A stretch of 64,000 nt of DNA, from assembly GCA_040255465.1 (NCBI GenBank), contig JBDZVA010000002.1, forward strand, positions 806,001-870,000, written 5' to 3'. The position numbers and the translations under genes are program-made. Below the pieces are notes generated by a model that saw nothing but the letters and a program-made list of their open reading frames with translations, was not told the DNA's origin and did no database searches. Shown here piece by piece: positions 52,997 to 61,820 of this stretch; the stretch's first letter is position 1, and every line of letters starts with the position of its first letter. The stretch comes from UBA5793 sp040255465. Lineage in GTDB: Bacteria > Planctomycetota > Phycisphaerae > Phycisphaerales > UBA5793.

Positions 52997-53221
52997 TCAA
53001 CCTGCCTGAAACATCCGGCGCGAAGTTCCGCCGGCCCCGATTCTCGCCGTCACGCGAGAACCGCAGCGCGGACAGCAACCCGAATACTGGGTCGCAGCCC
53101 GATTGCGATAGAGCCGGCCGTAGGAATGGCAGCACTGAAAATAGACCATTAGCCACGGCTTGGTGCGATTGGTCGCGCCAGCACCGTTGGGTTCACCCGG
53201 GGTGTCGTAGCGGTCGAGCAC
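52997..53221 (-). CDS. Small zinc-ribbon protein, planctomycete type
   Basis: 74 residues, easily missed because it has no ATG. GTG at 53221 gives VLDRYDTPGEP, followed by PWLMVYFQCCHSYGRLYRNR, CCPRCGSRVTARIGAGGTSR and RMFQAG. Cysteines in FQCCHSY and GCCPRCG form a zinc-ribbon pair, and the composition matches small planctomycete proteins I recall. The upstream boundary is the cyclodeaminase stop at 53280, which excludes longer starts. It is a good candidate to be missed by automated annotation. Confidence 0.65.
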   Translation of the reverse strand: MLDRYDTPGEPNGAGATNRTKPWLMVYFQCCHSYGRLYRNRAATQYSGCCPRCGSRVTARIGAGGTSRRMFQAG

Positions 53222-53279
53222 GAGAAGATCATCGGCCCGGCCGAACCGGCGAGTTGAGCAATCGGCTGCCCGGGGGCGA

Positions 53280-53900
53280 TCAAAGCGGAGCCCGACGCCA
53301 GGCCACCGACTCGACCAGATATGCGCTGCTGGCGGCACTCGCCAGCCGAGACTCCAGCCGCTGCTCAATCATGCCTCGCTCGTTGAGGGACTCCACCAGG
53401 GGGAGGTTGACGCGGACATTCCAGGCCCCGCTGCGGGCGGCGGCGTCCCCCAGAATGGCGGCGATCGCCAGGTCACTGAGCAGGCGCGGATTGCACGTTT
53501 CAGCCACCTCGGCAAGCAGACTCACCATGCCGCACGCCGCGTCGACCACGGCCATGGGCGCCTTCACGGCCCCGCGCACCGCGTCTGCCCATTGTGCCAG
53601 TCGCTGCGGATCGTCGGCCGCCAGTCGATAGAGCGCATCGAGACGGGCGTACGCCTGCGCATCCTGCTCAGCCAGATCAAGCATTTGCCGGCCGATGGCC
53701 ACGAGGTGATCAATCGCTCCCTGAAAGTTGCGTCGTTCATCGTCCGTTGAACGACGGTTGATGGAATAGCCCAGTGACATACGGCCCAGGGCCGCCCCGA
53801 GTGACCCGGCGATCGACGCCACCGCCCCGCCGCCGGGTGATGGGGTCCGAGCACCGACGGCTTCGAGGAGTGATTCAACGGTCTGCTGCTGCAATGCCAT
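53280..53900 (-). CDS. Cyclodeaminase/cyclohydrolase family protein
   Basis: 206 residues, all-helical. The signature TPSPGGGAVASIAGSLGAALG near residue 20 and the helical pattern match the formiminotetrahydrofolate cyclodeaminase / methenyltetrahydrofolate cyclohydrolase (FchA) family. These enzymes process C1-folate, but no fhs, folD or hutI gene is adjacent to confirm the substrate. The start ATG 53900 gives MALQQQTVESLLEAVGARTP, a typical N-terminus. Confidence 0.87.
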   Translation of the reverse strand: MALQQQTVESLLEAVGARTPSPGGGAVASIAGSLGAALGRMSLGYSINRRSTDDERRNFQGAIDHLVAIGRQMLDLAEQDAQAYARLDALYRLAADDPQRLAQWADAVRGAVKAPMAVVDAACGMVSLLAEVAETCNPRLLSDLAIAAILGDAAARSGAWNVRVNLPLVESLNERGMIEQRLESRLASAASSAYLVESVAWRRAPL

Positions 53901-53990
53901 GGCCGGATCTCCAAAGAACCTGCGGTGACGGGGACTATACTAGTGGCCGACCCGGACCCCGCGCGGCGCGTGACAAGAAAGGGCCTCGAA

Positions 53991-54617
53991 TTGCTCACGC
54001 ACATCAAGATCGCCCTCAAAGACTACTACCACACCGGCACACCGGTCCCCAGCATGCCGACATTTGCGCGGCTCATGACCAAGGAATGCCGCGAGGCCCG
54101 TGCGCCGCGCCGCATCCTCGAGGTCGGACCCGGCGCCGGACCCATGACGGAACAGATCGTGCCCACTCTGGCCACCGGCGATGTCTTTGACGTTGTTGAG
54201 ATCAGCCAGGAGTTTGTCCGCACGCTCGAGAAGAAGTTTCTCGAGCCCGCCCGCCGCCGCGTGCCCGGCGCCACGGTTCGAGTGCACTGCGGCCCGATCC
54301 AGACGGTGCCGCTCGAAGGCAATTACGACTTCATTGTCTCTTCGCTTCCGCTGAACAACTTTGAACCGGAGATTGTTCGCGAGATCCTGGGTCGCATGAA
54401 GTCCCTGCTCGCACCGGGAGGGTGTTTGAATTTCTTCGAGTACGCCGGGATTCGCAAGATCGCCCGGCCGTTCAAGAGCACCAAGGACCGGCGTCGCCTC
54501 GGCGACATCGCGCGCCTGCTCAGCGATTTTGACCGGGAGAATCACGTCACCAAGCGCGTGTGCCTGCTGAATATCCCGCCGGCGCTGAAGCGATCACTGC
54601 AGGTCGCTGTCAGCTGA
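53991..54617 (+). CDS. SAM-dependent methyltransferase, PmtA-like
   Basis: 208 residues. Motif I is RILEVGPGAGPMTEQIV; a later motif is YDFIVSSLPLNNFEPEIVRE and the ending is KPF/LKR-like. The fold and motifs resemble phosphatidylethanolamine N-methyltransferases (PmtA) and KsgA-like enzymes; the first is favoured. The TTG at 53991 has AAGGG eight bases upstream and begins LTHIKIALKDYYHTG. GTG codons at 53925 and 53943 give longer alternatives without a ribosome-binding site. It is divergent from the cyclodeaminase gene. Confidence 0.83.
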   Translation: MLTHIKIALKDYYHTGTPVPSMPTFARLMTKECREARAPRRILEVGPGAGPMTEQIVPTLATGDVFDVVEISQEFVRTLEKKFLEPARRRVPGATVRVHCGPIQTVPLEGNYDFIVSSLPLNNFEPEIVREILGRMKSLLAPGGCLNFFEYAGIRKIARPFKSTKDRRRLGDIARLLSDFDRENHVTKRVCLLNIPPALKRSLQVAVS

Positions 54618-54640
54618 GTCCCGAACGATTGGTGATGCGA

Positions 54641-55573
54641 TCAACAGCCGCCCGACGCGCCGACCGCGCTTGACGGTTGGGCCGCGCGTCCCGGAACAGT
54701 CCAGTCCGGGCGGGTCTCGTAGCCGTACTTGAGCAGCAGAGGCGTCACCCATGGTCGCATCGTCTCGATCTGCTCGGGGGTGCACTCGGTTGGCCACTTG
54801 CTGTTGCGATTCTCGAGGTGTTCAGGAAAGCGGGCCACAGCCTTGTCATCATCGCGCAGGCCAAACCGCTTACACATCGACCTCATGATTTCGCGCGTTC
54901 TGACGATGAAGTCTTCGTACTTGGCGCGGTAGACTCGATCTTCGGGCAGGCCGGCCAGGTCAGCCTGAACGATGTCCTCGATGCCGGCCCATTGGCGGGC
55001 GTGTGCTTCGTAGGGATCAGCCTGGTAGTACTCCTGCCAGCCCGGGGGGCGGGCGAAGTCGGCCAACGTGCGATCCTGCTTGCCCTGCTTCTCCATCACC
55101 CGGACCATCGAGCGCACTACCGCCCGCCCATCGCGGATGATGTGAATGAACTGGGCGTCGGGGAAGATCGAGAGCAGCCAGGGCACGCGCAGCGTGTTGC
55201 GCGGCAGCTTGTTTGTGAATCGATGAGCGTTGAGACCCTGACGAATCGAGATGTACCGGCAATAGCAGGCAATGTTCGCCTGCAGTCGCCGTGCGCCGAA
55301 CGGCGTCACGTCCTTTTCGGTCCACCGGTGTTCGTTGGTCTGGTTGCGATAATGCGGATCGAAGAGAAAGTGCCCTTCGGACCAGTTGGCCAGTTCAGGA
55401 TGCGCTCCGAAGATGCGACTGAAGACGCTGGTGCCGGAGCGCGGCGATCCGAGAATGAAAATGGGACGGTCGACCGGACGATGTGGCAGCAGCGCCAGGG
55501 CGGCGAGCGTGACGGGATTGCGCCCCCAGAGCGTGTACCACAGGATGCGTTCGACTTTCCCCGGAATCCTCAT
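54641..55573 (-). CDS. Sulfotransferase family protein
   Basis: 310 residues. The 5'-phosphosulfate loop is FILGSPRSGTSVFSRIF and the 3'-phosphate site is IHIIRDGRAVVRSMVRV, so it probably transfers sulfate from PAPS. The substrate is likely a carbohydrate or lipid. WSEGHFLFDPHYRNQTNEHR is shared in pattern with the next gene, showing the two are paralogues. It lies 33 bp downstream of the second sulfotransferase on the same strand, and the two are probably cotranscribed with the sulfatase-fold gene. Confidence 0.9.
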   Translation of the reverse strand: MRIPGKVERILWYTLWGRNPVTLAALALLPHRPVDRPIFILGSPRSGTSVFSRIFGAHPELANWSEGHFLFDPHYRNQTNEHRWTEKDVTPFGARRLQANIACYCRYISIRQGLNAHRFTNKLPRNTLRVPWLLSIFPDAQFIHIIRDGRAVVRSMVRVMEKQGKQDRTLADFARPPGWQEYYQADPYEAHARQWAGIEDIVQADLAGLPEDRVYRAKYEDFIVRTREIMRSMCKRFGLRDDDKAVARFPEHLENRNSKWPTECTPEQIETMRPWVTPLLLKYGYETRPDWTVPGRAAQPSSAVGASGGC

Positions 55574-55606
55574 TCATCCGCCCTTTATGCTGCCGGCGCC
55601 GCGGGG

Positions 55607-56488
55607 TTACCCCGACGCCTTTGCGTGAACGTCTTCATCGTATCGCAGTTCGTTCACCATGGCCTCGACGATGGGCTCCATGGTCGCGATGTCTTCGGGT
55701 TTCATCTCGCGGCTCCACTTGGCGTTCATGTTCACGAGGGTCTCCGGAATCTCGGCAACGGCTCGGGGTTTGAATTCCACGCCGCAGCCTTCCCAAAGCC
55801 CTTTGAGCACGCCATGGCAGTCCTTGACGAAGTCCTCGTAGCGCACGGAGTGAAGCTGTCCGGCGGGCACGCATCGCGCAATGTCATCACGCATGGTTTC
55901 GTGAATCGCGACTGATGCGAGCGAAAACTTCTCGACGAGATCCGGTCGCGCATCGATCTCGCGCCAGCCCGGGGGGCGGGCAAACTGGCCCAGGGGGTAG
56001 CCGCTCCGCCACGATTCGGCCCGGGTGCGGCAGACCAGGCTCCAGACCACCGCGCGCGGATCGCGCTGCAGGCAGATGATGTGGGCATCCGGCCAGCCGG
56101 CCATGAGGAACGGAACGCGCACGGAGTTGCGCGGATGCTTGTTGACGAACCGGGCCTTGCCCTTCCATTTCGTGTAGTAGGCAAAGTTGTTGTCGATGCG
56201 GCGAATAGCGGCGTCCGTTGCTTGGGCTTCGGTCCAGCGATGATCAGTGTCCCGCGCGCGATAGTGGGGATCCCACACCGTTGGTGCCTCGGACCAGTGG
56301 GCGAAGTGCGGGTGCCTGGCGAAGTGTCGGACAAAGACGGACGTGCCAGAACGCGGCAGGCCAACGACGAAGACCGGGCGATCCAGCTTCAGCCGCGGCA
56401 ATGTCGCGACCAGCCGATGGGCCAGGGGATTGCGGGTGTGAATTGCGGCGAGCAGCAGCCGCGGCCAACGTTTGAGGGGGAATTTCAC
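55607..56488 (-). CDS. Sulfotransferase family protein (second copy)
   Basis: 293 residues. The 5' loop is VFVVGLPRSGTSVFVRHF and the 3' loop ICLQRDPRAVVWSLV. The paralogous segment WSEAPTVWDPHYRARDTDHR parallels the first enzyme. The GTG at 56488 has AGGA eight bases upstream and gives VKFPLKRWPRLLLAAIH; longer upstream frames lie inside the sulfatase-fold gene and are not used. Confidence 0.88.
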   Translation of the reverse strand: MKFPLKRWPRLLLAAIHTRNPLAHRLVATLPRLKLDRPVFVVGLPRSGTSVFVRHFARHPHFAHWSEAPTVWDPHYRARDTDHRWTEAQATDAAIRRIDNNFAYYTKWKGKARFVNKHPRNSVRVPFLMAGWPDAHIICLQRDPRAVVWSLVCRTRAESWRSGYPLGQFARPPGWREIDARPDLVEKFSLASVAIHETMRDDIARCVPAGQLHSVRYEDFVKDCHGVLKGLWEGCGVEFKPRAVAEIPETLVNMNAKWSREMKPEDIATMEPIVEAMVNELRYDEDVHAKASG

Positions 56489-56498
56489 CAGAGAAGTC

Positions 56499-58004
56499 CT
56501 AATCGAGATAGCCGAGGGCTCGAAGCCGTTCTTCCACTTCGGGTGACATTCCGGCGTCCGATCCGCCGAGCAGGCGTGATTGGACATCGGCATACGCTTC
56601 GCGCCACCGCGGACTCCAGGCAGCGCTCGCCGCCTCGAGGGGTTCGGTGATCGTATGCGCGGCACCCGCGTTGGCCCGGGCGAGCAAGTTGTGGCATTCC
56701 CTGGGGTCGTGAACCAGATCGTAGAGTTCCGGCGGCTGGTCATTGGTGTAGGTCAGGTGCTTGTGCGTCCTGCTGCGCACCGCCAGCACACCACGGTTCA
56801 GCTGAGGCGCCATGTCGTGCAGGCCCTGTCGAATCGCCCCGGTTCCAAAGGGCTTGAGCAGTTCGCTGTAGGCCCACTCTCGCTTCTGGCTCAGGATGTC
56901 GATTCCCTCCGACTGCGCGGGCGTCTCCAGACCCATCACGCCGCACAGGGTCGGCAGGAAATCGAGATTCTGTATGAGATCATCCCGATCAGCGGTGATG
57001 CCGATCTGCCGTGGCCACTTCACGATCCAGGGGATGTGAATGAGTTCTTCGTAGCAGACAAACTGATGGCCGAGCACGCCATGGCGACCGAGACAGTCAC
57101 CGTGATCCGCCGTGACGACAACCAGCGTGTTGTCGAAATCCGGTCGCGTGGAGAGATCATCGAGCAGGCGGCCGACCTGTTCATCGAGATAGGCGATGCA
57201 TCCGTCGTAGAGACCCGTGAGGATTTCGTATTCCTGCTCTGTGAGCTTCACGAGCCCGACGTCGTGCGGATTGGGTCGCTGGTTGATCGCCGCCAGATTG
57301 TGCTTTCTGAGCGCCTCGGGCAGGAAGCGGCGGCGGTAGCGGTGCGGCGGGCGATACTCTGCGTGCGTCTCCTGAAGGTGCAGGTAGGCGAATCGCGGAC
57401 GATCCTCATGCTCGTTCCAGAACCGCCGCAGGTGATCCATGCACGCCGCAGCGCCGACATCGGCAAAGCCGGTCATCCAGTAGCGCAGCCGGTTGCGCAT
57501 CGATCGGCGCTGGGTTGCATCGGCCTCCGCTTTCAGGTCGAGTCCGAGGTCCACACCCTCTTGGCGCCGCCGCCCCTCGCGCCGAGCCAGGCGCTGCTTG
57601 ATCGCCCGCCACCTGGCGCGCATCGGATTTGGGGGCGGTTCCATCACGTGTGCGAAGCCTCGATCGAGCCCTGAGAAGTCAGAGACGTAGGGCACATGGC
57701 CCGTGATTTTCGCGGTGACGTAGTTCTCTGCCGAGAGCAGTTCCGCCAATGTCGTGAAGCGTCGGCTCAGCCGTTCGCCGTCAACGACGAGGCGGTGGGT
57801 CGAGGGGTAGGTTCCGGTGAAGAGCCCGGTCGTGCTGGGCAGTGTCCAGATTGCGGAGGAAATGCACTGGCGGTAGACTGCGAGGCGCGCGGCGTGCCGC
57901 TCCAGTGCCGGAGTCGTGGGCCGCTCATACCCGTAGATCGAGAAGTTCTCCGCCCGGGCGGCGTCAAAAACGATGATGAGGATATTCGGACGTCGCTCGT
58001 TCAT
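56499..58004 (-). CDS. Sulfatase-fold hydrolase/transferase lacking the C/S-x-P-S-R nucleophile
   Basis: 501 residues of the alkaline phosphatase superfamily. Metal motifs are NILIIVFDAARAENFSIYGY and TADHGDCLGRHGVLGH. The canonical sulfatase motif C-T-P-S-R is replaced by T-L-P-S-T (residues 54-58, in SSAIWTLPSTTGLFTGTYP), so formylglycine cannot form. Superfamily members with Thr nucleophiles are usually phosphoethanolamine or phosphoglycerol transferases or phosphodiesterases. No membrane helix is present, so it is probably soluble or cytoplasmic. The ATG at 58004 begins MNERRPNILIIVFDAAR, the family's usual N-terminus. Confidence 0.85.
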   Translation of the reverse strand: MNERRPNILIIVFDAARAENFSIYGYERPTTPALERHAARLAVYRQCISSAIWTLPSTTGLFTGTYPSTHRLVVDGERLSRRFTTLAELLSAENYVTAKITGHVPYVSDFSGLDRGFAHVMEPPPNPMRARWRAIKQRLARREGRRRQEGVDLGLDLKAEADATQRRSMRNRLRYWMTGFADVGAAACMDHLRRFWNEHEDRPRFAYLHLQETHAEYRPPHRYRRRFLPEALRKHNLAAINQRPNPHDVGLVKLTEQEYEILTGLYDGCIAYLDEQVGRLLDDLSTRPDFDNTLVVVTADHGDCLGRHGVLGHQFVCYEELIHIPWIVKWPRQIGITADRDDLIQNLDFLPTLCGVMGLETPAQSEGIDILSQKREWAYSELLKPFGTGAIRQGLHDMAPQLNRGVLAVRSRTHKHLTYTNDQPPELYDLVHDPRECHNLLARANAGAAHTITEPLEAASAAWSPRWREAYADVQSRLLGGSDAGMSPEVEERLRALGYLD

Positions 58005-58253
58005 GGGCGATGTTGAGTCAATCGGCCGTTCGGGGCAGGGAACTGTTTCCGGGGGCGCGGATCGCGAGGCGAACTCTAGATCGCGCCGGGCCTTGAGGCA
58101 CATGCTCGTGATGTCGATCGATCATCCGGCCGACATGTCTCGTGTCGGGCCTGCGAAGAGCGAGGCTATTATCTGGTCCCAGTCTTCTGCACGGCACTCG
58201 CAGTTCCTTGTCGCCGGGCAACACACACCCCGCAACAGGTGGAGGCAACGGCG

Positions 58254-59444
58254 GTGCGGATCGCGTTTATCTTTCCCTCTATTCCAACCCGCAATGATCG
58301 CGAAACCGATCTGCGCCGCGCCGTGGTGGACAAGAAAGACTGGCTCGGCCAAGAGGCAGAATCCGTCAAGGCCGCGCTGGATCGCCGGCACCCCGGTTCG
58401 GCCGTGTCGGTTCACATCATGTACACGATGACCGGCCAGGCGGAGGGCGACGGGGTTGAGTGGTTCGCCACCAAGCCCATGTGGCCCATGACTCGCCGCA
58501 AGTTCTACCAGGGCAAGCAGTGGTCGAGTGCATTTCTGCGCAAGATCTTTGAGTGGAAGCCCGATCTTGTACACTGGCAGATGAACAGTTACGCCTACAC
58601 GTTTCATCTGGCGTCCCGCTCCTTCGTCCGCCATGGACTGCCCTACGTCTACCAGCACCACGGCCCGCACCTGGCGCGCAAGGGCTACATTCGCAAGATT
58701 CTCCAGTTCCCGAATCGGAGGGCCGAGCGCGGCATTTACCTCACGAAGTACCACGAGGAGATGTACCGCGAAGGCCTCGGACTCGATCCAGCCAAGAATC
58801 GCATCATCCGAGTGGGCTATGACGAACGCTTTCGGCCGCTGGATCGCGCTGCGTGCCTCGAGAAGACCGGTTTCAAAGGCAAGCCGATTCTCTTCTGGGC
58901 TGCCGGCCTGACCAAGCGCAAGGATCCATGCACGGTGCTGCGCGCGTACGAAAAGGTGGCTCCGGAGTTTCCGCAGTCGCATTTCTACATGGCCGGCTCA
59001 GGAATCATCGAAGACGAAGTGAAAGCGCTCGTGGCGGGCAGCGCGATCCTCACGCGGCACGTTACGCTTATGGGCTATGTGAACAACATGCTTCTCCCTG
59101 AGATGGAAAACGCTGCGGACATCTACGTCATGGGTTCGCATGGCGAGGGATTCTGCGTGTCATCGATGGAAGCCATGGCCTGCGGGCTCTTTCCCGTCCT
59201 CACGACCGTGCCGTGCTTCGTCGAGCAGACCGACAGCGGCCGGCTCGGGCAACTCTTCGAAGCCGGCAACGTCGAACAGTGCGCCCAGTGCCTGCGCAAG
59301 GCGATCGGCGATGTGGAGTACCGCGAGCAGGTCCGCCGCGAATTGCCCGAGACGCTCCGCGCCCTCACGTGGAGTTACGTCGCAGACCAGTTGGTGGATC
59401 TGTATGAGGAAGTACTAGAAAGTAACAAACGCGATAAGGACTAA
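58254..59444 (+). CDS. Glycosyltransferase, GT4-like
   Basis: 396 residues of the GT-B fold. The donor-side signature HGEGFCVSSMEAMACGLFPV (EX7E type) and PILFWAAGLTKRKDP fit retaining GT4 family enzymes, which use nucleotide sugars. The acceptor-side N-terminal half has LVHWQMNSYAYTFHL and VYQHHGPHLARKG. The GTG at 58254 has GGAGG eight bases upstream; the GTG at 58239 is less likely. It is divergent from the sulfatase-fold gene and could build the glycan that the sulfotransferases modify. Confidence 0.88.
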   Translation: MRIAFIFPSIPTRNDRETDLRRAVVDKKDWLGQEAESVKAALDRRHPGSAVSVHIMYTMTGQAEGDGVEWFATKPMWPMTRRKFYQGKQWSSAFLRKIFEWKPDLVHWQMNSYAYTFHLASRSFVRHGLPYVYQHHGPHLARKGYIRKILQFPNRRAERGIYLTKYHEEMYREGLGLDPAKNRIIRVGYDERFRPLDRAACLEKTGFKGKPILFWAAGLTKRKDPCTVLRAYEKVAPEFPQSHFYMAGSGIIEDEVKALVAGSAILTRHVTLMGYVNNMLLPEMENAADIYVMGSHGEGFCVSSMEAMACGLFPVLTTVPCFVEQTDSGRLGQLFEAGNVEQCAQCLRKAIGDVEYREQVRRELPETLRALTWSYVADQLVDLYEEVLESNKRDKD

Positions 59445-60781
59445 TGAGAAGACACTTCTGGATATCCGACCTCACTCTGCTGCTGTTCACTGAGCATGGG
59501 CCAGACTAGCTCGCGCAAATAAACTTGCGCGGCTCGCCTTTGCTCGATGATTTCGGTTTGGCGCGTCCGGATCATTGGATCAAGTCGGTTTAGTCTCGCG
59601 TCCATCCAAGACTGCTCCTCGCGGTCGATCAAGACCCTCAGCTCCTCATTCAGTCTGGTACAGACGGGGTCATAATAACCACTAATAGCGTTCGCAATGC
59701 CTTCTCGCTGTCTATTGGTCAGTTCAAGCATGAGTACTTTATCGACCCATCCATCAATCTGCAGAGGCGCATAAACTCTAGGATATGCGTCTGACAAGAA
59801 TCTGTTCGCTATCTCGCGGCCATCGTCTGCGGGCAGGCGACTCGCAAGCAAGTCGATCGTCTCTCGATTCAGATCGCGAATGCGCCGATGAATCGCGACC
59901 AGCGGTTCTTCGGCGCGCACGGATTCCATCTGCCTCCGATGTGCGGCCGCGTTAACGCTCGCGACGACGGCGAGCACCTGCTCGTGTGTTGCGTGCGGCG
60001 GCAACTGTTTCAATGCAGCTACGCCCTCGGCCGTTTCGGACTCGATTTCGCCCAAACCCCTCCCTATGAGGTGTTCGTATTGTGCTCTTTCTCGACCAAT
60101 CTCCATGCGGTTGCGTCTAACTAATAGCTCGTCAAGTTGACTAACATACACCTCGAGAATACCGGACATCTCGGACACCGCAGCCGGACTCAGATCGCAT
60201 TGTTTGACGACCTCAGTAACATCAACGCCTTCGCCTGAAAAACGCACGCCGCGGGCAAGTGTACACACACGTCGCCGCTCGATCAGTATCTGCTCAAATG
60301 CTTCTCGCTGCTCCGTTGAGAGCGTCTCCGCTATCAGCGACCGGGATTTTTCGGCAAGGCCGTGAATCTCATCCACCTGATCGAGAATCCGCCTCATCAC
60401 CAGGGCACCCTGCCGAGCAACGCCGTCGCCCGACCGGAGGTCATCGGCGCCCTGCGATCGGACCTTCGCCGCAAGGCTGCGGTACTCCTCGCGAAGAGCC
60501 GTCAACCGCTCATGAAGCAGTTGCGACTGTCTTGCGTGCTCTGCCAGGATCTCTCGAACAGTTGCTCTCTGAGCCTCGGAGAGCGCAAGTCTCGATGGGA
60601 GTTCGTCGATCTGCGCTTCTGTCAGAACAGGAATAGCCGGATCGTATGGCGATCCCTCCCACTGCGCAAACACTTTGCTGCCATGGCACATTAGGCAAAC
60701 GAGAGTACAAGATGCGAGCGTTCTACCGGCCGCACCCACAACATCAGTTGGCCACGTCGACCATCTCACCGCATACCTCAT
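59441..60781 (-). CDS. Exported helical protein of the 59-63 kb cassette
   Basis: 446 residues. The N-terminus has a hydrophobic signal-like stretch (RTLASCTLVCLMCHGSKVFA) with cleavage near VFAQ. The rest is almost all helical and charged, with recurring ALSEAQRATVREILAEHARQ, LSTEQREAFEQILIE and LTNRQREGIANAIS elements. These LTxxQ-like units recall periplasmic Spy/CpxP-type chaperone or metal-sensor proteins, but the protein is much longer. Its ATG overlaps the stop of the membrane protein gene by ATGA, so it is the last member of the cassette. It overlaps the glycosyltransferase stop by 4 bp in convergent orientation. Confidence 0.75.
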   Translation of the reverse strand: MRYAVRWSTWPTDVVGAAGRTLASCTLVCLMCHGSKVFAQWEGSPYDPAIPVLTEAQIDELPSRLALSEAQRATVREILAEHARQSQLLHERLTALREEYRSLAAKVRSQGADDLRSGDGVARQGALVMRRILDQVDEIHGLAEKSRSLIAETLSTEQREAFEQILIERRRVCTLARGVRFSGEGVDVTEVVKQCDLSPAAVSEMSGILEVYVSQLDELLVRRNRMEIGRERAQYEHLIGRGLGEIESETAEGVAALKQLPPHATHEQVLAVVASVNAAAHRRQMESVRAEEPLVAIHRRIRDLNRETIDLLASRLPADDGREIANRFLSDAYPRVYAPLQIDGWVDKVLMLELTNRQREGIANAISGYYDPVCTRLNEELRVLIDREEQSWMDARLNRLDPMIRTRQTEIIEQRRAAQVYLRELVWPMLSEQQQSEVGYPEVSSH

Positions 60782-61248
60782 AGTAAGATTCCCGCAGTCG
60801 CCGTCACTTCTTTAGATCGGATCGACAACAATCGCAACACAATTGCCGAACCGACGACTGCCATAAGAAGTGCATTCCTTAAGACGCCCGCTTCCGGCGA
60901 TTCGCCCAGAACTCGCCCAAGAGAAGTCCCAAAGCATGCACAGGACGATTCGCTTCTCAGGACTACAAGGCGTACGAGCACGGTTGTGAACGAACCCAGA
61001 AGAACGAACGCTGACAGCAGCACAGAAATGGTATGTACCTGCGCCAGAAGGAGAATCCCGAGCATCAATTCCACTGATGCAATAACCGCAATCACATATC
61101 CATTCCATGGTGCACTTATGCCGAACATCGCCATGACGGACTCAGAGGGGGCGGCATCAATTATCTTCATGATTGCCGCGATGAACAATAACATACCAAT
61201 GCCCGAGAGGCAAATTCGACTAATAGTTGACATCGTGTGCGTAGCCAT
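60778..61248 (-). CDS. MauE/DoxX-like four-helix membrane protein
   Basis: 156 residues with four predicted helices: LSGIGMLLFIAAIMKIIDAA, VIAVIASVELMLGILLLAQV, VLLSAFVLLGSFTTVLVRLV and NALLMAVVGSAIVLRLLS. The CACFG motif after helix 3 is typical of MauE/DoxX-like redox-associated proteins, where the cysteine pair may support disulfide exchange. Its place just downstream of two cysteine-rich exported proteins fits a disulfide-formation role, though this is inference. Confidence 0.8.
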   Translation of the reverse strand: MATHTMSTISRICLSGIGMLLFIAAIMKIIDAAPSESVMAMFGISAPWNGYVIAVIASVELMLGILLLAQVHTISVLLSAFVLLGSFTTVLVRLVVLRSESSCACFGTSLGRVLGESPEAGVLRNALLMAVVGSAIVLRLLSIRSKEVTATAGILL

Positions 61249-61325
61249 TGCAATGTACTCCCAACGAGCGTCGCATCAAGTCGGAACGCGGGCAGCCGCT
61301 GGACAATACGGCTCGGCCAGCTGAA

Positions 61326-61703
61326 TCATGTCTCTTCGCCGCAGTTGCCGCCGCTCAATTGTGCAGAAGCGCATGGCTCGCCGTAGTTTACTGACGTCAC
61401 CACATATGGAAAGCCGTCAAAATCACAAGCATACGTCTCGAGCTGCGCGTATACCAACGTCGCACCGTTTGTGCACTCATTCTCGCCCGCAGGAGTACTG
61501 ATCGAGGAGCAGATACTGATAACACCCGGCCGAACTTTCCAACTCGGGTACTCCACGCCGTCGCAGACGAGCGTGCCGCCCGAAGCGGGGTCCCCGCACT
61601 CTGGGACCGTCGGGACAATCGTCCAACATGCGGCGGCAGCTGCCGCCGAACTGCCAATAATACAGGCGCACAGACTGCGTCCCATCGCTTCTGACAGAAT
61701 CAT
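61326..61703 (-). CDS. Small exported cysteine-rich protein, copy 1
   Basis: 125 residues. The signal MGRSLCACIIGSSAAAAA ends just before ACWTIVPTVPECGDP. The mature part contains eight conserved cysteines in the order CW, CGDP, LVC, ICS, CTNG, ACD, PC and a final C, also present at the same places in copy 2. Shared blocks include SGGTLVCDGVEYPSWKVRPG and GFPYVVTSVNYGEPC. I do not recognise the family. The ATG at 61703 has GGAG upstream; an in-frame TTG at 61712 is less likely. Confidence 0.72.
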   Translation of the reverse strand: MILSEAMGRSLCACIIGSSAAAAAACWTIVPTVPECGDPASGGTLVCDGVEYPSWKVRPGVISICSSISTPAGENECTNGATLVYAQLETYACDFDGFPYVVTSVNYGEPCASAQLSGGNCGEET

Positions 61704-61820
61704 CGTTATCAACTCTCCTCTCTTCGACCGGCTCTCCCCAAAACATTTGGAGTTCAGGGGATGTGGACGCTGAAAAAAATGAGCAACTGTGTCAGCTGAG
61801 TCTGGGGGCTCCGCCGGAAG

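Noticed and set aside
54677..55915. Plus-strand frame of 412 codons antisense to both sulfotransferases
   Set aside because: The opposite strand carries two clear sulfotransferases with PAPS motifs; the antisense frame has no family similarity.
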